Source of the DNA: Posidonia oceanica
Taxonomy: Eukaryota; Streptophyta; Magnoliopsida; Alismatales; Posidoniaceae
Length of the DNA stretch: 64,000 nt
Assembly (NCBI GenBank): GCA_037176725.1
Contig: JAZBRS010000026.1
Location: forward strand, 62,350,501 to 62,414,500
Direction: 5' to 3'
A program made the translations under genes and the position numbers. The notes under the pieces were generated by a model. That model made no database searches, was not told where the DNA came from, and saw only the letters and a list, made by a program, of their open reading frames with translations. Every line of letters begins with the position of its first letter. Positions within the stretch are counted from its first letter, which is position 1. Below are positions 31,335 to 42,660 of the stretch, piece by piece.

Positions 31335-32719
31335 GAATGGGGACTGGAATGGGCTAGAAGGGAATGAAAAAATTCCATTCCGATGTTTGGTATACAAATA
31401 AGCCTGGAATAGCTATGGGAATGGGATTCGCTTGGGAATCAATTTCCATTGAATATGGGAATTTCATTCATTCACAAGAGGCAAGGAATTTGATTCCCAT
31501 TCCATTGGGAATCATCTACACCTCTCCTCCTAAACAAAACCCGACGCACCTTTTCATCCCTTGTCTCACAAGCCATCACCCTCTTTCGCCCCTTCTCTGT
31601 TGGAAATGTCGGCCACCTCCTCCGTAGCCCTCCCTCCTCCTCCATAGCCCTCCCTCCTTTTTCACAGCCCTCCCTCCTCCTCCGCGGCTTGACAGAGTCC
31701 TCCGCGACCCTCCCTCCTCCTCTGCGGCCTGACAGAGTCCTTTGCGGCCCTCTCTCCTCCTCCGTGGCCCTCCCTCCTCCTCCACGGCCTGACAGAGTAC
31801 TCCGAGGCCCTATCTCCTCCTCTGCAGCCCTCCCTCTTGCTCCGCGGCACTCCCTCCTCCACCGTAGCCCTCCCTCCTCCTCCGCAACCCTCGTTCAAGT
31901 ATTTTTTTTCGAATTTAGTTTTTGTTTTTTTTTGGTCTTCTTTTCCTATTTTTTTAGGTCTTCTTTTCCAATAAAAATAACAATCCATACAACTAAAATT
32001 CACAGTGCCATTCTACTGAAATTCTTATTTTTGGTGATTGAAATTCATGGTTGTTAAGGATAATGTTTGATATGTTGGCAAGGATATGTTGGATATACGA
32101 TGATATTGGCATGGTTATTATGGAAATTCTTATTCATGGTTATCGGATTGAAATTCTTATTCAGGTCATTTTTCCTACCACTATTTGATATGTTGGCAAG
32201 GCCATTTTTCCTACCACTATTTGATAATATTTGATATATTGGTAGAATATATTTTGTGTATGTAATTTCCTACCACTGTTTCAACAAAAGGTGTATGGCA
32301 AGGTCTTTTTTTTTCTTCTATGTATGTAATTTCCTATGTTTTATTTTATTGATGCATTGTAGTGTATGCCATTTTTTCCTATGATAAAGATGCTAATTCA
32401 GAAATGATTATCCAATCTATTGTGTTGTATGTAGTGTTCATTCTTATTATTGTTATTGATTGTAGTGTTGTATAGCGTGGCTCATATCAATAAAAATTTG
32501 GCAAGATAAAAAAGAATGAGGAGAAATGTCATCTTGTTTTTCAACTTGTGGCTTCAGATATTACATATGGTTTTTTTTTTGTGCCTTGTTGGAGTGTTAA
32601 TTGAGTTACGTGAATGTCAAATTGAAAAACCTATGTATTTAATGAACAAGGCTTCCAAGATTGCTAATTTATATCGATTAGTATATGCTAGTGATTGAAA
32701 TTATGCTAAGTAAATTAGA
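31335..32719 (+). other. 5' part of Harbinger element I, with TCC-rich minisatellite
   Basis: Begins with GGAATGG-rich subterminal sequence (31335-31520) typical of Harbinger ends. At about 31590-31900 is a repeat of CCCTCCCTCCTCCTCCGCGG-like units that yields long spurious frames on both strands. From 31900 to 32719 the DNA is AT-rich and non-coding, probably the leader or first intron of the transposase gene. Confidence 0.6.
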
Positions 32720-33492
32720 ATGGATAAATTTGCATTCAAGAAGCTTTGTGGCATGCTTCAATCCATAGGAAATCTCAAGCCTACGGAGAATATTGATGTT
32801 GATGAACAAGTTGCTATATTTTTACATATTTTGGCCCATCATGTCAAAAATAGGGTGATAAAATATAGGTTTGGTCGGTTTGGAGAGAGCGTTAGTAGAC
32901 ATTTCAATAACGTATTACATTCTATCATAAAGACTGCAAAGTGAATTTTTGAAGAAACCAGAGCCAACTCCTGAAGACTCCAAGGAGGGCAAATGGAAGT
33001 GGTTCAAGGTATTGAGTTTATTATGTGATTTCAAAGTTTTATTTAGGAAATAAAATTAACTTTTTTTATTATGAATGTACTTTATTATAGGGTGGTATAG
33101 GAGCTTTAGATGGAACACACATGAAGGTTCATGTACCTGTTGAAGACAAGCCTAGATATCAAAATCGAAAGGGTGAAATTACAACCAATATGTTGGGAGT
33201 TTGTTCACAAGACTTACAATTTATATATGTTTTATCGGGTTGGGAAGGGTCAGCAGCTGATGGAAGAGAGCTTCGAGATGTTATGACTAGAAGAAATGGA
33301 TTGGTAGTACCCTATGGTAGGAAAACAATTTATTTTTCATTTATATAAGTCAAGTGTTTATTAATTACACAACAATAATAATTTTATTATTTGTTTTATT
33401 GTATAAGGTTGCTATTATCTAGTCGATGCTGGCTATACAAATAGTGAAGGATTTTTTGCACCATTTAGAGGGCAAAGGTATCATTTGAAGGA
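32720..33492 (+). pseudogene. PIF/Harbinger transposase I (truncated, frameshifted)
   Basis: HARBI1-like DDE transposase. Exon 1 (32720-33008) starts MDKFAFKKLCGMLQSIGNLK and keeps the helix-turn-helix region (FLHILAHHVKNRVIKYRFGR). A one-base slip near 32942 moves the frame to FLKKPEPTPEDSKEGKWKWF, and a GT donor follows at 33009. Exon 2 (33091-33316) holds GGIGALDGTHMKVHVP (first catalytic Asp) and LSGWEGSAADGRELRD (second Asp). Exon 3 (from 33418) gives YYLVDAGYTNSEGFFAPFRG. The final part with the catalytic Glu (usually RNVIER) is missing, so the gene is 3'-truncated. Confidence 0.83.
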
Positions 33493-33825
33493 TTTTAATT
33501 TTTTTTTTCTAGATTGATAGGATATTTTTGTTAATATGTAGTTGTTAATCTTTCAAATTTTGTATTTCCATTCTGATTCTGTCATTATGTACCAAACAGT
33601 GGAAATGAATTGTCTGTTAATTCCACTCTGCAATTCCATTGTATACCAAACACAGGAATGGAATATGGAGGTGATTTGACAAAACTGCCCTCCAATAGTC
33701 TTGTTATTTACGTGTTTTACCAAGCAAAATTTACGATTGATGCCATCAACTGCAATGAATGCAAGCCTTTAACACCAGTTTTCTCTTCTTCCAGATTATT
33801 CTCCTCTTCCGATCTCCAAACACTT

Positions 33826-34050
33826 TCGATCTCCATCGACTAGTGTGATCTCCGTCGACTAGTCCGATCTTCGTCGACTGGTGTGATCTCCGTCGACTGC
33901 TCCGATCTCCGTGGACTGGTCCGATCTCCACCTCTGTCGACTGGTCCGATCTCTGTCTTCATCGACTGGTCCAATCTCCGTGGACTGGTTCGATCTCTTT
34001 CTCCGTCGACTGGTCCGATCTCCATCTCCGTCGACTGGTCTGATCTCTCT
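33826..34050. repeat. Minisatellite of CCGATCTCCGTCGACTGGT units
   Basis: About ten imperfect units of 18-24 bp, varying mostly by insertion of CT-rich triplets. It produces mirror open frames on both strands (Thr/Ser/Asp-rich and Arg/Asp-rich) that should not be read as genes. Confidence 0.85.
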
Positions 34051-34260
34051 GTGGAGGTAAGGTTTTCAAACTATCTTCCTGAATGATCTTGTTTTTCATT
34101 CACAAAGAAATGATCTGGGCTATTTGTTTTCTCCATGATCTTGTATGATTGTATGCGTCATTTGGTTTATTTGTTTTTTCTATGATCTCCCATGAATGTA
34201 TCCATGATCTAGTTTACTTGTTTTTTCCATGATCTGGTCTACATTGTATTGTTAGGTACA

Positions 34261-34701
34261 ATGGAAAAAGGAAACTGGCCTAGATTAAAATTCATGAATC
34301 ATGAATATCAATTAAAGGAAATCCAGTTTGACCATCTTTCCAAGTTGTTAATAACTGATTATGATCATCCCCAAGGTTTTCACAAAGACGTAGCAGTAAA
34401 GTTTTATAGAATATAGCATGTCGACTTTACAGTGAAAGAAGCACCTCTGATTAGATTGGATTCGGAATTTACAAATCACTCAGAAAGCACTTTTAAGTCG
34501 ATACGGTATTATGAACAACTATATATCTACAACAACCTCAGGGATCAAAAAAACATCCTGGGTTCAGCTGCATTTGTAGGTCACTTGCTAAATTCAGTAA
34601 TTTGTTATTCTTATAAGAGTTTTTATTATCCATGTCCAATTGTCCATATAATAAAATTGACAGTAGTGATTCCCGTTTTTTTCTCACGGAGTTGCCCCTA
34701 A
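34261..34701 (+). pseudogene. Unrecognised open frame with one internal TAG
   Basis: From ATG 34261 a frame of 147 codons is broken only by TAG at 34411. It reads MEKGNWPRLKFMNHEYQLKE at the start and IRLDSEFTNHSESTFKSIRY after the stop. Composition is protein-like, not repetitive, but no family is recognised. It lies between the two Harbinger transposase genes and could be an accessory exon of element II or a fragment of a host gene. From about 34560 the reading becomes hydrophobic and less convincing. Confidence 0.3.
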
Positions 34702-35426
34702 GCAGACATTATATTGAAGTAAATGTAAAGCAGACAAGCTTACAAACACGGATAATGACAAATAAAAGGAAAATCACAAGGTTGCGTAACTTATTTTCAC
34801 TATGGGAAACACTAGTAATAATACAATGCTGAAATATTGGAGCACCAATATATAATGGTGGTTGAAAAGTCCTTCCCTTCCTTTTGCTAATAAGTAATAC
34901 AAATGCCAGAATCTGCATTTTGCCAAACTTGTATTGTGAATCTACAAGAGCTTTAATGTACTTACTGATTAGCATGATAATCGATATGCACACAATAGCA
35001 AATCGATATGATTTTAATAGTGGCATGAAATAGGAACCCAGTTGTACCTACTGATTAGCAAGCTCCAAGAGATGATATCATGTTTTACAATGGAGACGGA
35101 AAATATTGAATGTATAACCTACACATTTATAGAATTTGGTCATCCAAGTTTATTTTCAGTAATCAATAAGTAATTTTTCTTATTATTCCTCAAAGATATT
35201 ATTGATTCAACTTTGTAGACTATTATGTATTGATGCATATTCAAATTTTCTTATTATTCCTCAAAGATATTTTCCAAGTACACTTGTAGTTTGTAGTTAT
35301 TTGTTAGATTATTGCAAATATATGTTTATGGTTCCCAACGAGAATAGTCCATATCTCATTGACTGTAATCAACAATTTCATGTTGTTCAGACTTTTTGAA
35401 ATTATTAAGTTTCATTTGTTTGTAGA
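34702..35426. other. AT-rich non-coding DNA before Harbinger transposase II
   Basis: No gene seen. Contains a near-repeat of TTCTTATTATTCCTCAAAGATATT at about 35177 and 35249. It ends TTTGTAG just before the ATG at 35427, which resembles a splice acceptor. Confidence 0.5.
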
Positions 35427-37775
35427 ATGTCATCTGATTGCGATAGTGGTAGTATTGGCTCTGATGACACTCAGTCAAATGAGGAGCCTGTTCAATATGA
35501 TAATAATGTAGAGGATGACTCTTGGATCATACTTGCTGTCCTCAATTTAGTGAGGATGTATTTTGAGAACTCATCATTAAGGAATCGAGTGCATGATGCA
35601 CCCTTCACTGGAAATGATATTGTTCAACACATGCTTAGTGGTCACTATCGCAATTGTTTCGATTCTTGTCGCTTAATGCCAGATGTGTTTGTAAGGTTAG
35701 CTAGTATTATGAGAGGACAATGTGTGTTGAGGAATTCACAGTATGTGTCTATCGAGGAACAGTTACGAATGTTCCTTCAGACCATTGGAATGGGTCATAA
35801 CAACCGTCACGTACAACACAACTTACAACATTCTGGAGAGACAGTTGGTAGCTACTTTAATCTAGTACTTGGTGCACTGTACATATGGTCCGCGGACTTG
35901 ATAAAGCCCAAAGAGAGTTTCAATGTGACTCCTAATCACATACGACACAACTAGGCCTAGCAATGGGTCGGGTCTGGACCCAAGACCCGTGGGTCTGGAC
36001 CCGTGAAGTGTGGGTCTGGGTCCTGAAAATGAGACCCATGGACCTGTGGACCCAGACCCGTTAGACCCGCTCATATATCGGGTAGGGTCTGGGTCCAAAA
36101 ATACCCAGACCCGTGGACCGAATATATATAATATAATATATTATTCTGGTAGTGATATCAAAGGTTTAGTAGAGGCTGATTTGGATGAGGATGATTTGTG
36201 CTAGTGTTGTGCCCATTATCAGTGGATTTTCTAATATTTTTCTCTTGAAAATACCATGGGTTGTTCTTTTTATTGGTCAATCAGGAGACTTTATTTAAAA
36301 TATTTGAGGTTATGAATATTATTGGGACTTATTTCACATAGAGTGTTACAATAGTTTTTTGTCAAAAGTACAAGTTTACCTTCGTGTCACAACATTAGTG
36401 TTTCATTGTTGTTAGTGAAAATGGTATTTTTTTACTATCTGTATTTAATTTGTGTAATCTTGTGGCTGTAGGGACGAATAAATTCGTAGGATCTACAAAC
36501 ACATGGAAGTCCAATTTTGCATTGGTCTATTATGTTGATTTCTTTTACCATAAAATCAAACTAATACCAATAGTCTTTCTTTTGTATTGTCCAAGCGTAG
36601 AAACAGCTTGCACTTATAGGTATGCTTCAGTTCTTTTTTGTGTAAACAAACAAGTTTTCTTCTGCTCAAGAGTTTGAGGTAGCCATTATGAGGATGCCCG
36701 TTGTAGGCTTTTGAGTAGAGATCATTGGAGCTATGAAGTTAATTAACTACAAATGGTTTTGCCACATACCAACTCAAGAAAACCAACTATAGGTTGGGGG
36801 ACCCATTAGACCCAAGACCCGGACCCAGACCCATTATCTTTATGGGTCTGGGTCCTAATTTTAGATTGCGGGTCTAGACCCAGACCTAGACCCGTGAAAA
36901 AAGATGGGTTTGGGTCTGGGTATAGGTAGACCCGACTCAGACCCGACCCATTGCCAGGCCTAAACACAACCATGGGGGAAAATACTATCCACATTTTAAA
37001 GATTGTGTTGGAGCAATCGATGGGACTCACATTCATGTTATTGTACCAAGAGACCAATAAGTAGCATATTGATGTGGTAGAGATGCCAAGTATTGCACTC
37101 AAAATGTCATGGCCATATGTGACTTCAACATGAGGTTTATATTCGTGTCTGCTGGATGGGAGGGTACATCACATGCTTGTAGAGTCTTGAATCATGCAAT
37201 GCACAATCCAGCGCACAACTTTCCGTTTCCACTCTATGGTATGTCAATATCACTTTTCATCTTCCCAATAATTTCCAACTATATACCATCCATAAATGTT
37301 GTATTTGTTTCATTTCAACAGAGAAGTACTATTTGGTGGATGCCGGGTATCCCAATAGACAAGGTTTTTTAGCTCCGTATCGTGGTACACGTACCACTTG
37401 CCTGAATTCCAACAAGTTGGAGCAACAGGAAAAGAAGAACAATTCAACATATTGCATTCATCTCTAAGGAATGTCATCGAACGTTGTTTTGGTGTGTTAA
37501 AACAACGTTGGAAAATGTTAGATAGGATGGCCCCTTTCTCCTATCTAAAGCAAGTGAAGATTATCATAGCTGCCATGACTCTCCATAACTTCATAGTGGA
37601 ACAAAATATGAGTGATGAATTGCTATCGCAATTTTCACAAGAGGATCTTACTACAAACGATTGCACCGACAATGGAATTAGGAGTATGGAGGCAAGTGGT
37701 CAAGACACATCTCAAATGGGAGAGATTCGAGACTGCATTCGAGATTCCATTGCATCCTGTCTAAGAATTAATTGA
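35427..37775 (+). pseudogene. PIF/Harbinger transposase II, split by a hAT element
   Basis: Starts MSSDCDSGSIGSDDTQSNEE (acidic N-terminus). The Harbinger HTH region follows (LMPDVFVRLASIMRGQCVLR, then EEQLRMFLQTIGMGHNNRHV) up to TPNHIRHN at 35951, where the hAT element lies. Coding resumes after 36970 with YPHFKDCVGAIDGTH (first Asp), then stops, then AGWEGTSHACRVLN, where the second catalytic Asp (usually HD) is Ala. An intron occupies about 37239-37321. The next exon gives YYLVDAGYPNRQGFLAPYRG, loses one base near 37391 and continues to RNVIERCFGVLKQRWKML with the catalytic Glu. The frame ends at 37775. Dead but nearly complete. Confidence 0.86.
35952..36962. mobile_element. Non-autonomous hAT element inserted in Harbinger transposase II
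   Basis: Left end TAGGCCTAGCAATGGGTCGG and the complement of the right end TAGGCCTGGCAATGGGTCGG differ at one base in 20. The flanks GACACAAC (35944-35951) and AACACAAC (36963-36970) form an 8-bp target duplication with one mismatch, as expected for hAT. About 1 kb, no transposase. The subterminal regions are full of GGGTCTGGACCC-type repeats on both sides, typical of hAT transposase-binding motifs. The TIR is related in form to that of the hAT at 1972. Confidence 0.88.
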
Positions 37776-37915
37776 AAAAGTGTGGCACATATGACTTGTA
37801 CATCTAGTGTGTTATGTATTACCTATGTGTGTTATGTATGGCAGTATGTGTTGTTCATTAACTTGTATTGAGTTCATTACCTTGTATTGACTATTGTATG
37901 TCTTTTATGATGCTA
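37776..37915 (+). other. Downstream region of Harbinger transposase II
   Basis: AT-rich tail with repeated TGTGTTATGTAT and TTGTATTGA motifs, probably the 3' untranslated region. It is cut by the Helitron end at 37916. Confidence 0.5.
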
Positions 37916-37943
37916 CTAGCAAAAGACCCATGCGTTGCACGGG
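37916..37943 (-). terminator. Helitron 3' terminus with hairpin
   Basis: Minus strand CCCGTGCAACGCATGGGTCT then TTTGCTAG. CCCGTGC pairs with GCATGGG around AAC, with one mismatch that fits a CpG transition. It is followed a few bases later by CTAG and a host T. This hairpin is thought to signal the end of rolling-circle transfer. Confidence 0.75.
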
Positions 37944-40900
37944 ATGTTAGAAGATGAGACTTTTCTAATAACAATGTATAATTATTTGTATAAAAAAACA
38001 TAATAACTTGCACATAGTTTTGCTAAGACAGTGTTGAAGCGACGCAGCCAAAGGAACAACATACTTGATCTTCTTCTTTGGCCTCAGCTGCAGAGAAGAA
38101 ACAACACCTCTTAGCAACCAAGCAAAAACACAAGGGAATGCAAACAACACTGCCACTTTAAACAAAGGAAAAAGGCGAAAGTGCAAAAGATGACTTGATT
38201 GTTGTAGCCACACTTTTTCTTATGGCAGTTGACAGCCTGAGGATGCAGGCAAAGCTTGCTCGTACAAACATGACTAAAATGCATTTTTTTTGGGTGTGAA
38301 ATTAAGGAACAAAAACAAATTGCAAAATAGAATACCTCATTCAATGTTAAATTAATGTTAATTGATGTGAAAAAATTAGAAAAATGGATATTTGTCTGCT
38401 GGCACCTGAGATTGTGAAGAAAATTGAGGATAAAATTTAGCCAAAGTTGAAGTGCATGAATTTCCTACCTATAATTGATCAGATCATAAAAAATCAAGAG
38501 CTCAACCACCTCCTAAGCTTGATCACATCTTAAAAGATCAAGAGTCCTATCATATGATCTGCACCTGTCTTATTATCCATCATCTTAGATTTGAGTTCGT
38601 CAAAATTCTAGCTCTACAATCAATGACGGTGATTAATCCATTTTGTGAATCCACCACCTTGGCCGAGACCTTCAACTCTTCTACACCTCTCCTCACTGAG
38701 CAATGTCCAACCCTGCCACAACTCTCGTTGAGCATTGGTTCTGGTTGGCGGACCTCTTAAAGCAAGGGTCGAAGCTTGGATGACCAAGAGAGGAGGTGCT
38801 TCCAAGTGAGACTAGAAAACAGAACATGGCAAAAGTTGGCTGGTGTTTAGGTTGGATCATGGTAGGGATGTAAAAAGTGGAAGGAAGAATGGAAATGGAG
38901 AAGAGAAACTGGGGTTTTTTTTTAATGTTTGGGTAGTTAAAGGGGAAATCCAAGGGACCTAATATTAAGTGAGAAAATCTTGAATATTCAATCAACTGCT
39001 AGATCATGTATCTGCATGGTTGGAGATGCACCACAAATATACAATTTATAAGATACAACAATCAACTTTAATAATAATCAACTTAAATAATATTGTTAAC
39101 TCTTTAATATTACATCTACAAAAAAATCTTTAATCATATAAATTTTATCTTTAGACTCACATTTTCAAAGTATGTCGGTTGAATGTAATATCTATAAATT
39201 TTATCTAATCAGTAAGGTGAAGAAATATTTACTTTATTAGACATGTCAGGTTATTTCTCTAACTATATATTATTGAAAAACAAATGGGTCAATATATCAA
39301 ATTTCCTAATACGAGTGTCACTAACCTTGGTCAAACTGAGAAATATAATCAAGAAAAACAATGTTTCCTTGCAACACACCAAGCAGATCACCTACATCAA
39401 TCAACCATAGAAGTGATTTTGCATTAATAATAATTTCCAATCAATGGATCAAAAATAACTAAAAAATACTAATGAAACAATTTAAGTATGTGACATCAGA
39501 AATGTCCAGAGAAAATCCATCAATTGGTTCATATTTATACTTTTCTCCAGACAATCTAGACTACTAAAGTTAGGCAGGGCATCTCAAATTCTCAATTAAA
39601 CTCTAAAAGTTCAAATTTTTAATAGATGGCAATAAAAATAATATGTGAAATTAAGTATGTAATACCTATCCATAAAGTGCACCTATCTTCCTTCTGTGAT
39701 TTACTAAACAGCAAAAAATTATTCAAATTTATTTTCAAAAAAGACATCACCTTTTGCACATAAGGGCAATTTTTGAGCATCCAAATTTATTAGAATTCTT
39801 TAGTATTACAACCTGATAAGTTTGCATATACATGAAGCAACACCCTTAGTCTTGCCTTTCTTTAATCTGCAAGAACAAACAACTTTAAAATGATCGTGTG
39901 TCATTTGCACACTGTAAGATACATAATTTCGTAGAAACTAAAAGTTTAAACTTAGTTTCTCTTAAAATTCTAATGGTAGCACTTGCATTGAGCTAATTTA
40001 TGCTATTAGTGGAAACATACTCTCATCAAGAAACTCTTTGATACCTTCTCAGGTACTGTCTCAATGCTAAAAAATAAATAGATCATATAAAGGGAAAAGG
40101 CAGGACTTTTATTTGATGCATTGAAGGAAAAAAAACTAAACAGTTTCACGGCACACCTTAAGCTAAACCACCTGACTTTAGAGCCATGATCTAGTCTAGA
40201 TTTAATTTCCTCAAAGAAAAACAAACCTAAAAAAAACACTGATTTTCCATGATGAGCTCGAAATCAGAAATCCTTCAAATCCTAGCTAGCGAAATGGAAA
40301 GAGATTAATGGTTAATTCCAATAGGTAATATATTAATAGATAAAAATTGATCAAATAGGTAAAAAGAATTTCCATAGAACAACTTGCCTTATGATCCTAC
40401 TGCTTCACTAATACTTTTGGATGGCCAGAGTGAGTCTTCAACTAATTGAAGCAACACGGACTTCATTATATATCTCCCTACCATGTTCCTTGAGAAAAAA
40501 TATCACATACCTGCAATTTCATTTATAGTATGTCAATGTTGGTAAAAATTGGATTAACATTTTGTGGAGACCAGAAAACTGCCGCCTACTTCTGATGAAA
40601 TCTGAAGAACGCTTTCACCTCATAGAGGTAAAAGTAGACAAAGAATAGTAATGTACTTCTACTTCAGAAGAATGCTTTGCTGAATGATTTGAATATTGGT
40701 CTTAGGCTTCCTCCAAGCATGAAATTTTTGAATGATGAACTCAAATACCTGTGCACATGGAACAATTTACATCAAATACAAGTTACAAAGTATTTGAATA
40801 ACTACAAAAATTGGAATCTCTATTGTTATATTAACATGCACCCTAGTTTAAAAGGGAGACACATTCACAGATAGTACATGACCATATAAAGCAGAATTTA

Positions 40901-42374
40901 GTAAATTCTAGGCATGCGATTTCAAGGCATGCAAATTTCTAGAGATACTTAGTCTTTGTACCAAGACTATTGCCCAGCTGAAATATAGAGAAAAACGGCA
41001 GCAGAAGCAACAAGACAATCTGGACCTTTAAAACTGCACTAATAAAGATCTGGACCCAAACACTATAAAACAAAATAAGAAATGCATGTTAAAAAGTGTT
41101 GCTTCAATAAGAAATTAAACCAAAAGGTGTTGCTTCAAAAGGTAGCAAGTGGGATTATCAATTCTGTCATTTGTGTTGCTGTTTTGCACTTTGCTAGGTT
41201 ATTCATAGTTATTGCCAAACATCAGGATAGCTATGAATTTCAACTGATATCTATAATTGCAAACAAAAGGTGATAACAAATGGTAAAACGAAAGGAAGAA
41301 TAAAATCTAGAAGAAAAAAAACATCTGGAACTTTGCTATCCTTAGAAGCCACCCATTCTCTAAAAGAAATTGAAATCAGGAATTCTATGCAGTAGAGGTG
41401 AAAATCAATAGCAACATAAAAGGATAACAAAATTGATCCTACGAAACATAATTCGATTATCCTTGAGAAATGGACGACTTGTGCTTGTTTGTTTGTTAGC
41501 ACATTGTACATAATTGAAAAAGAAAATTACCCTTGAAGGAAGTTTTGCTAAATATTCTGAGCCCATCTTATCGGCCAAGTGTCCATAGTCAGGGCTGCTC
41601 GAGAAATATTCTCTTTCTTTTCTTCTGGCAGCAATCATGTCAATGTTTTTATTTATAGCAGCTTGCGAATGATTAACTATTCCAACCCAAGAATGATATC
41701 ATTAAAAACCCTACAAAGAAATGGGGTTATGCAACATAAACATAAGGATCAGGTATGCTTAATTCTATGGATTTCATTGGCTAAAGTTCCTACATGACAT
41801 ACTTTTTGAGAATAAGATAGATTTCCTGCACAACACACTGAATGGTCATATTTTTAGCAGATTTTTATCGCTTTCCCATACAGACAAAATGGCACACTCA
41901 TTAGTTGCAAGTATAGGTCCCTTGACAAACAATTTTGGCAGGTGCTACAATACTAATTATTCAAATATTTTTTTATATGGTGTAACTTGCGTGTCAGGTT
42001 CTATATTGCACTTGTTTGTTGCAACCTTTGTTTACAATATTGGCAATACCTACTTCTGTCACTAGGAAAGGGGTACTGAGAGTATATTCTACGAAGTAGA
42101 TGATATAAGGCAAGCAAATGATATTATCATTGTAATTTCCCTCTCCTTTGGCTTTCCTTATCGATAAAGTATGTGTAATAGTTGTTTGGTTCATATGAAT
42201 TCACTATCACCATGATTATGGTCACTGTGATGGCTGCTGTGTAACTATGTGTCTCTGTGTCAGTTGGTCTTATTTTAGTGTACCGATAGGTAATATTTTT
42301 GTTGTCCGACGTTATCAAAATAAACTACTACTAATTTCTTCCTCGTCTTTTTTCTCCCTTGGCCCATGGTGTAG
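37944..42374 (-). other. Helitron interior, left part
   Basis: About 4.4 kb of AT-rich sequence without a convincing gene. Short open frames exist (for example minus strand 37965-38213 and 38693-38995), but none shows a recognised domain. Some GC-richer patches, such as 38035-38115 and 38640-38800, may be relics of captured exons. Confidence 0.5.
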
Positions 42375-42554
42375 GTTGAGGGTGAAATGGATAAACTTTC
42401 AATGGAAGAGGCTGGCTACCAAAATTGCATTAGTGTAACAAATGGCGCACCTCAAAAGGTCTCAAGAAAGGAGCCACCAAATGAAGAAGAGGTTTGGATC
42501 AACCTTGAATTTTGTGTTTATCATGAAAAGGCAATGAGAATGATGACAGCATAA
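42375..42554 (+). pseudogene. Exon-like fragment of unknown gene
   Basis: A 59-codon open stretch follows a good splice acceptor (pyrimidine-rich CCCATGGTGTAG, AG at 42373-42374). It reads VEGEMDKLSMEEAGYQNCIS at the start and WINLEFCVYHEKAMRMMTA at the end before TAA. Base composition is more balanced than the surrounding AT-rich DNA. It looks like a terminal exon carried inside the Helitron, but I recognise no family. It lies about 110 bp before the LINE. Confidence 0.3.
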
Positions 42555-42660
42555 TAGAAGCAAACTGTGTTTTTTGTTAGATTGATTGATCCTCATGCCA
42601 TGTAAATCAGGGAGCAAATCACTTTTTTCAAAGTGAACAATACATAATATAAGCACTTTG

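Larger units (their letters stand above)
21933..33664 (+). mobile_element. PIF/Harbinger element I, split by the gag-only LTR element
   Basis: TTA (21930-21932) followed by GGTAGCGTTTGGTACGTTGG is the classic PIF/Harbinger border: a TTA/TAA target plus a GTTTGGTA-type terminus. The LTR element sits only 24 bp inside this end. The element resumes at 31335 with GAATGG-rich subterminal sequence and a Harbinger transposase at 32720-33492. ATTCCATTCCGATGTTTGG at 31372-31390 is complementary to CCAAACACAGGAATGGAAT ending at 33664. A matching outer right terminus with TTA is not found, so the right end is uncertain or truncated. Confidence 0.65.

Noticed and set aside
31576..32057. Arg/Gly/Glu-rich minus and Pro/Ser-rich plus frames
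   Set aside because: Translation of the TCC-rich minisatellite.
33746..34086. Mirror frames rich in DRTS/ISVDWSDL motifs
   Set aside because: Translation of the GATCTCCGTCGACTGGT minisatellite.
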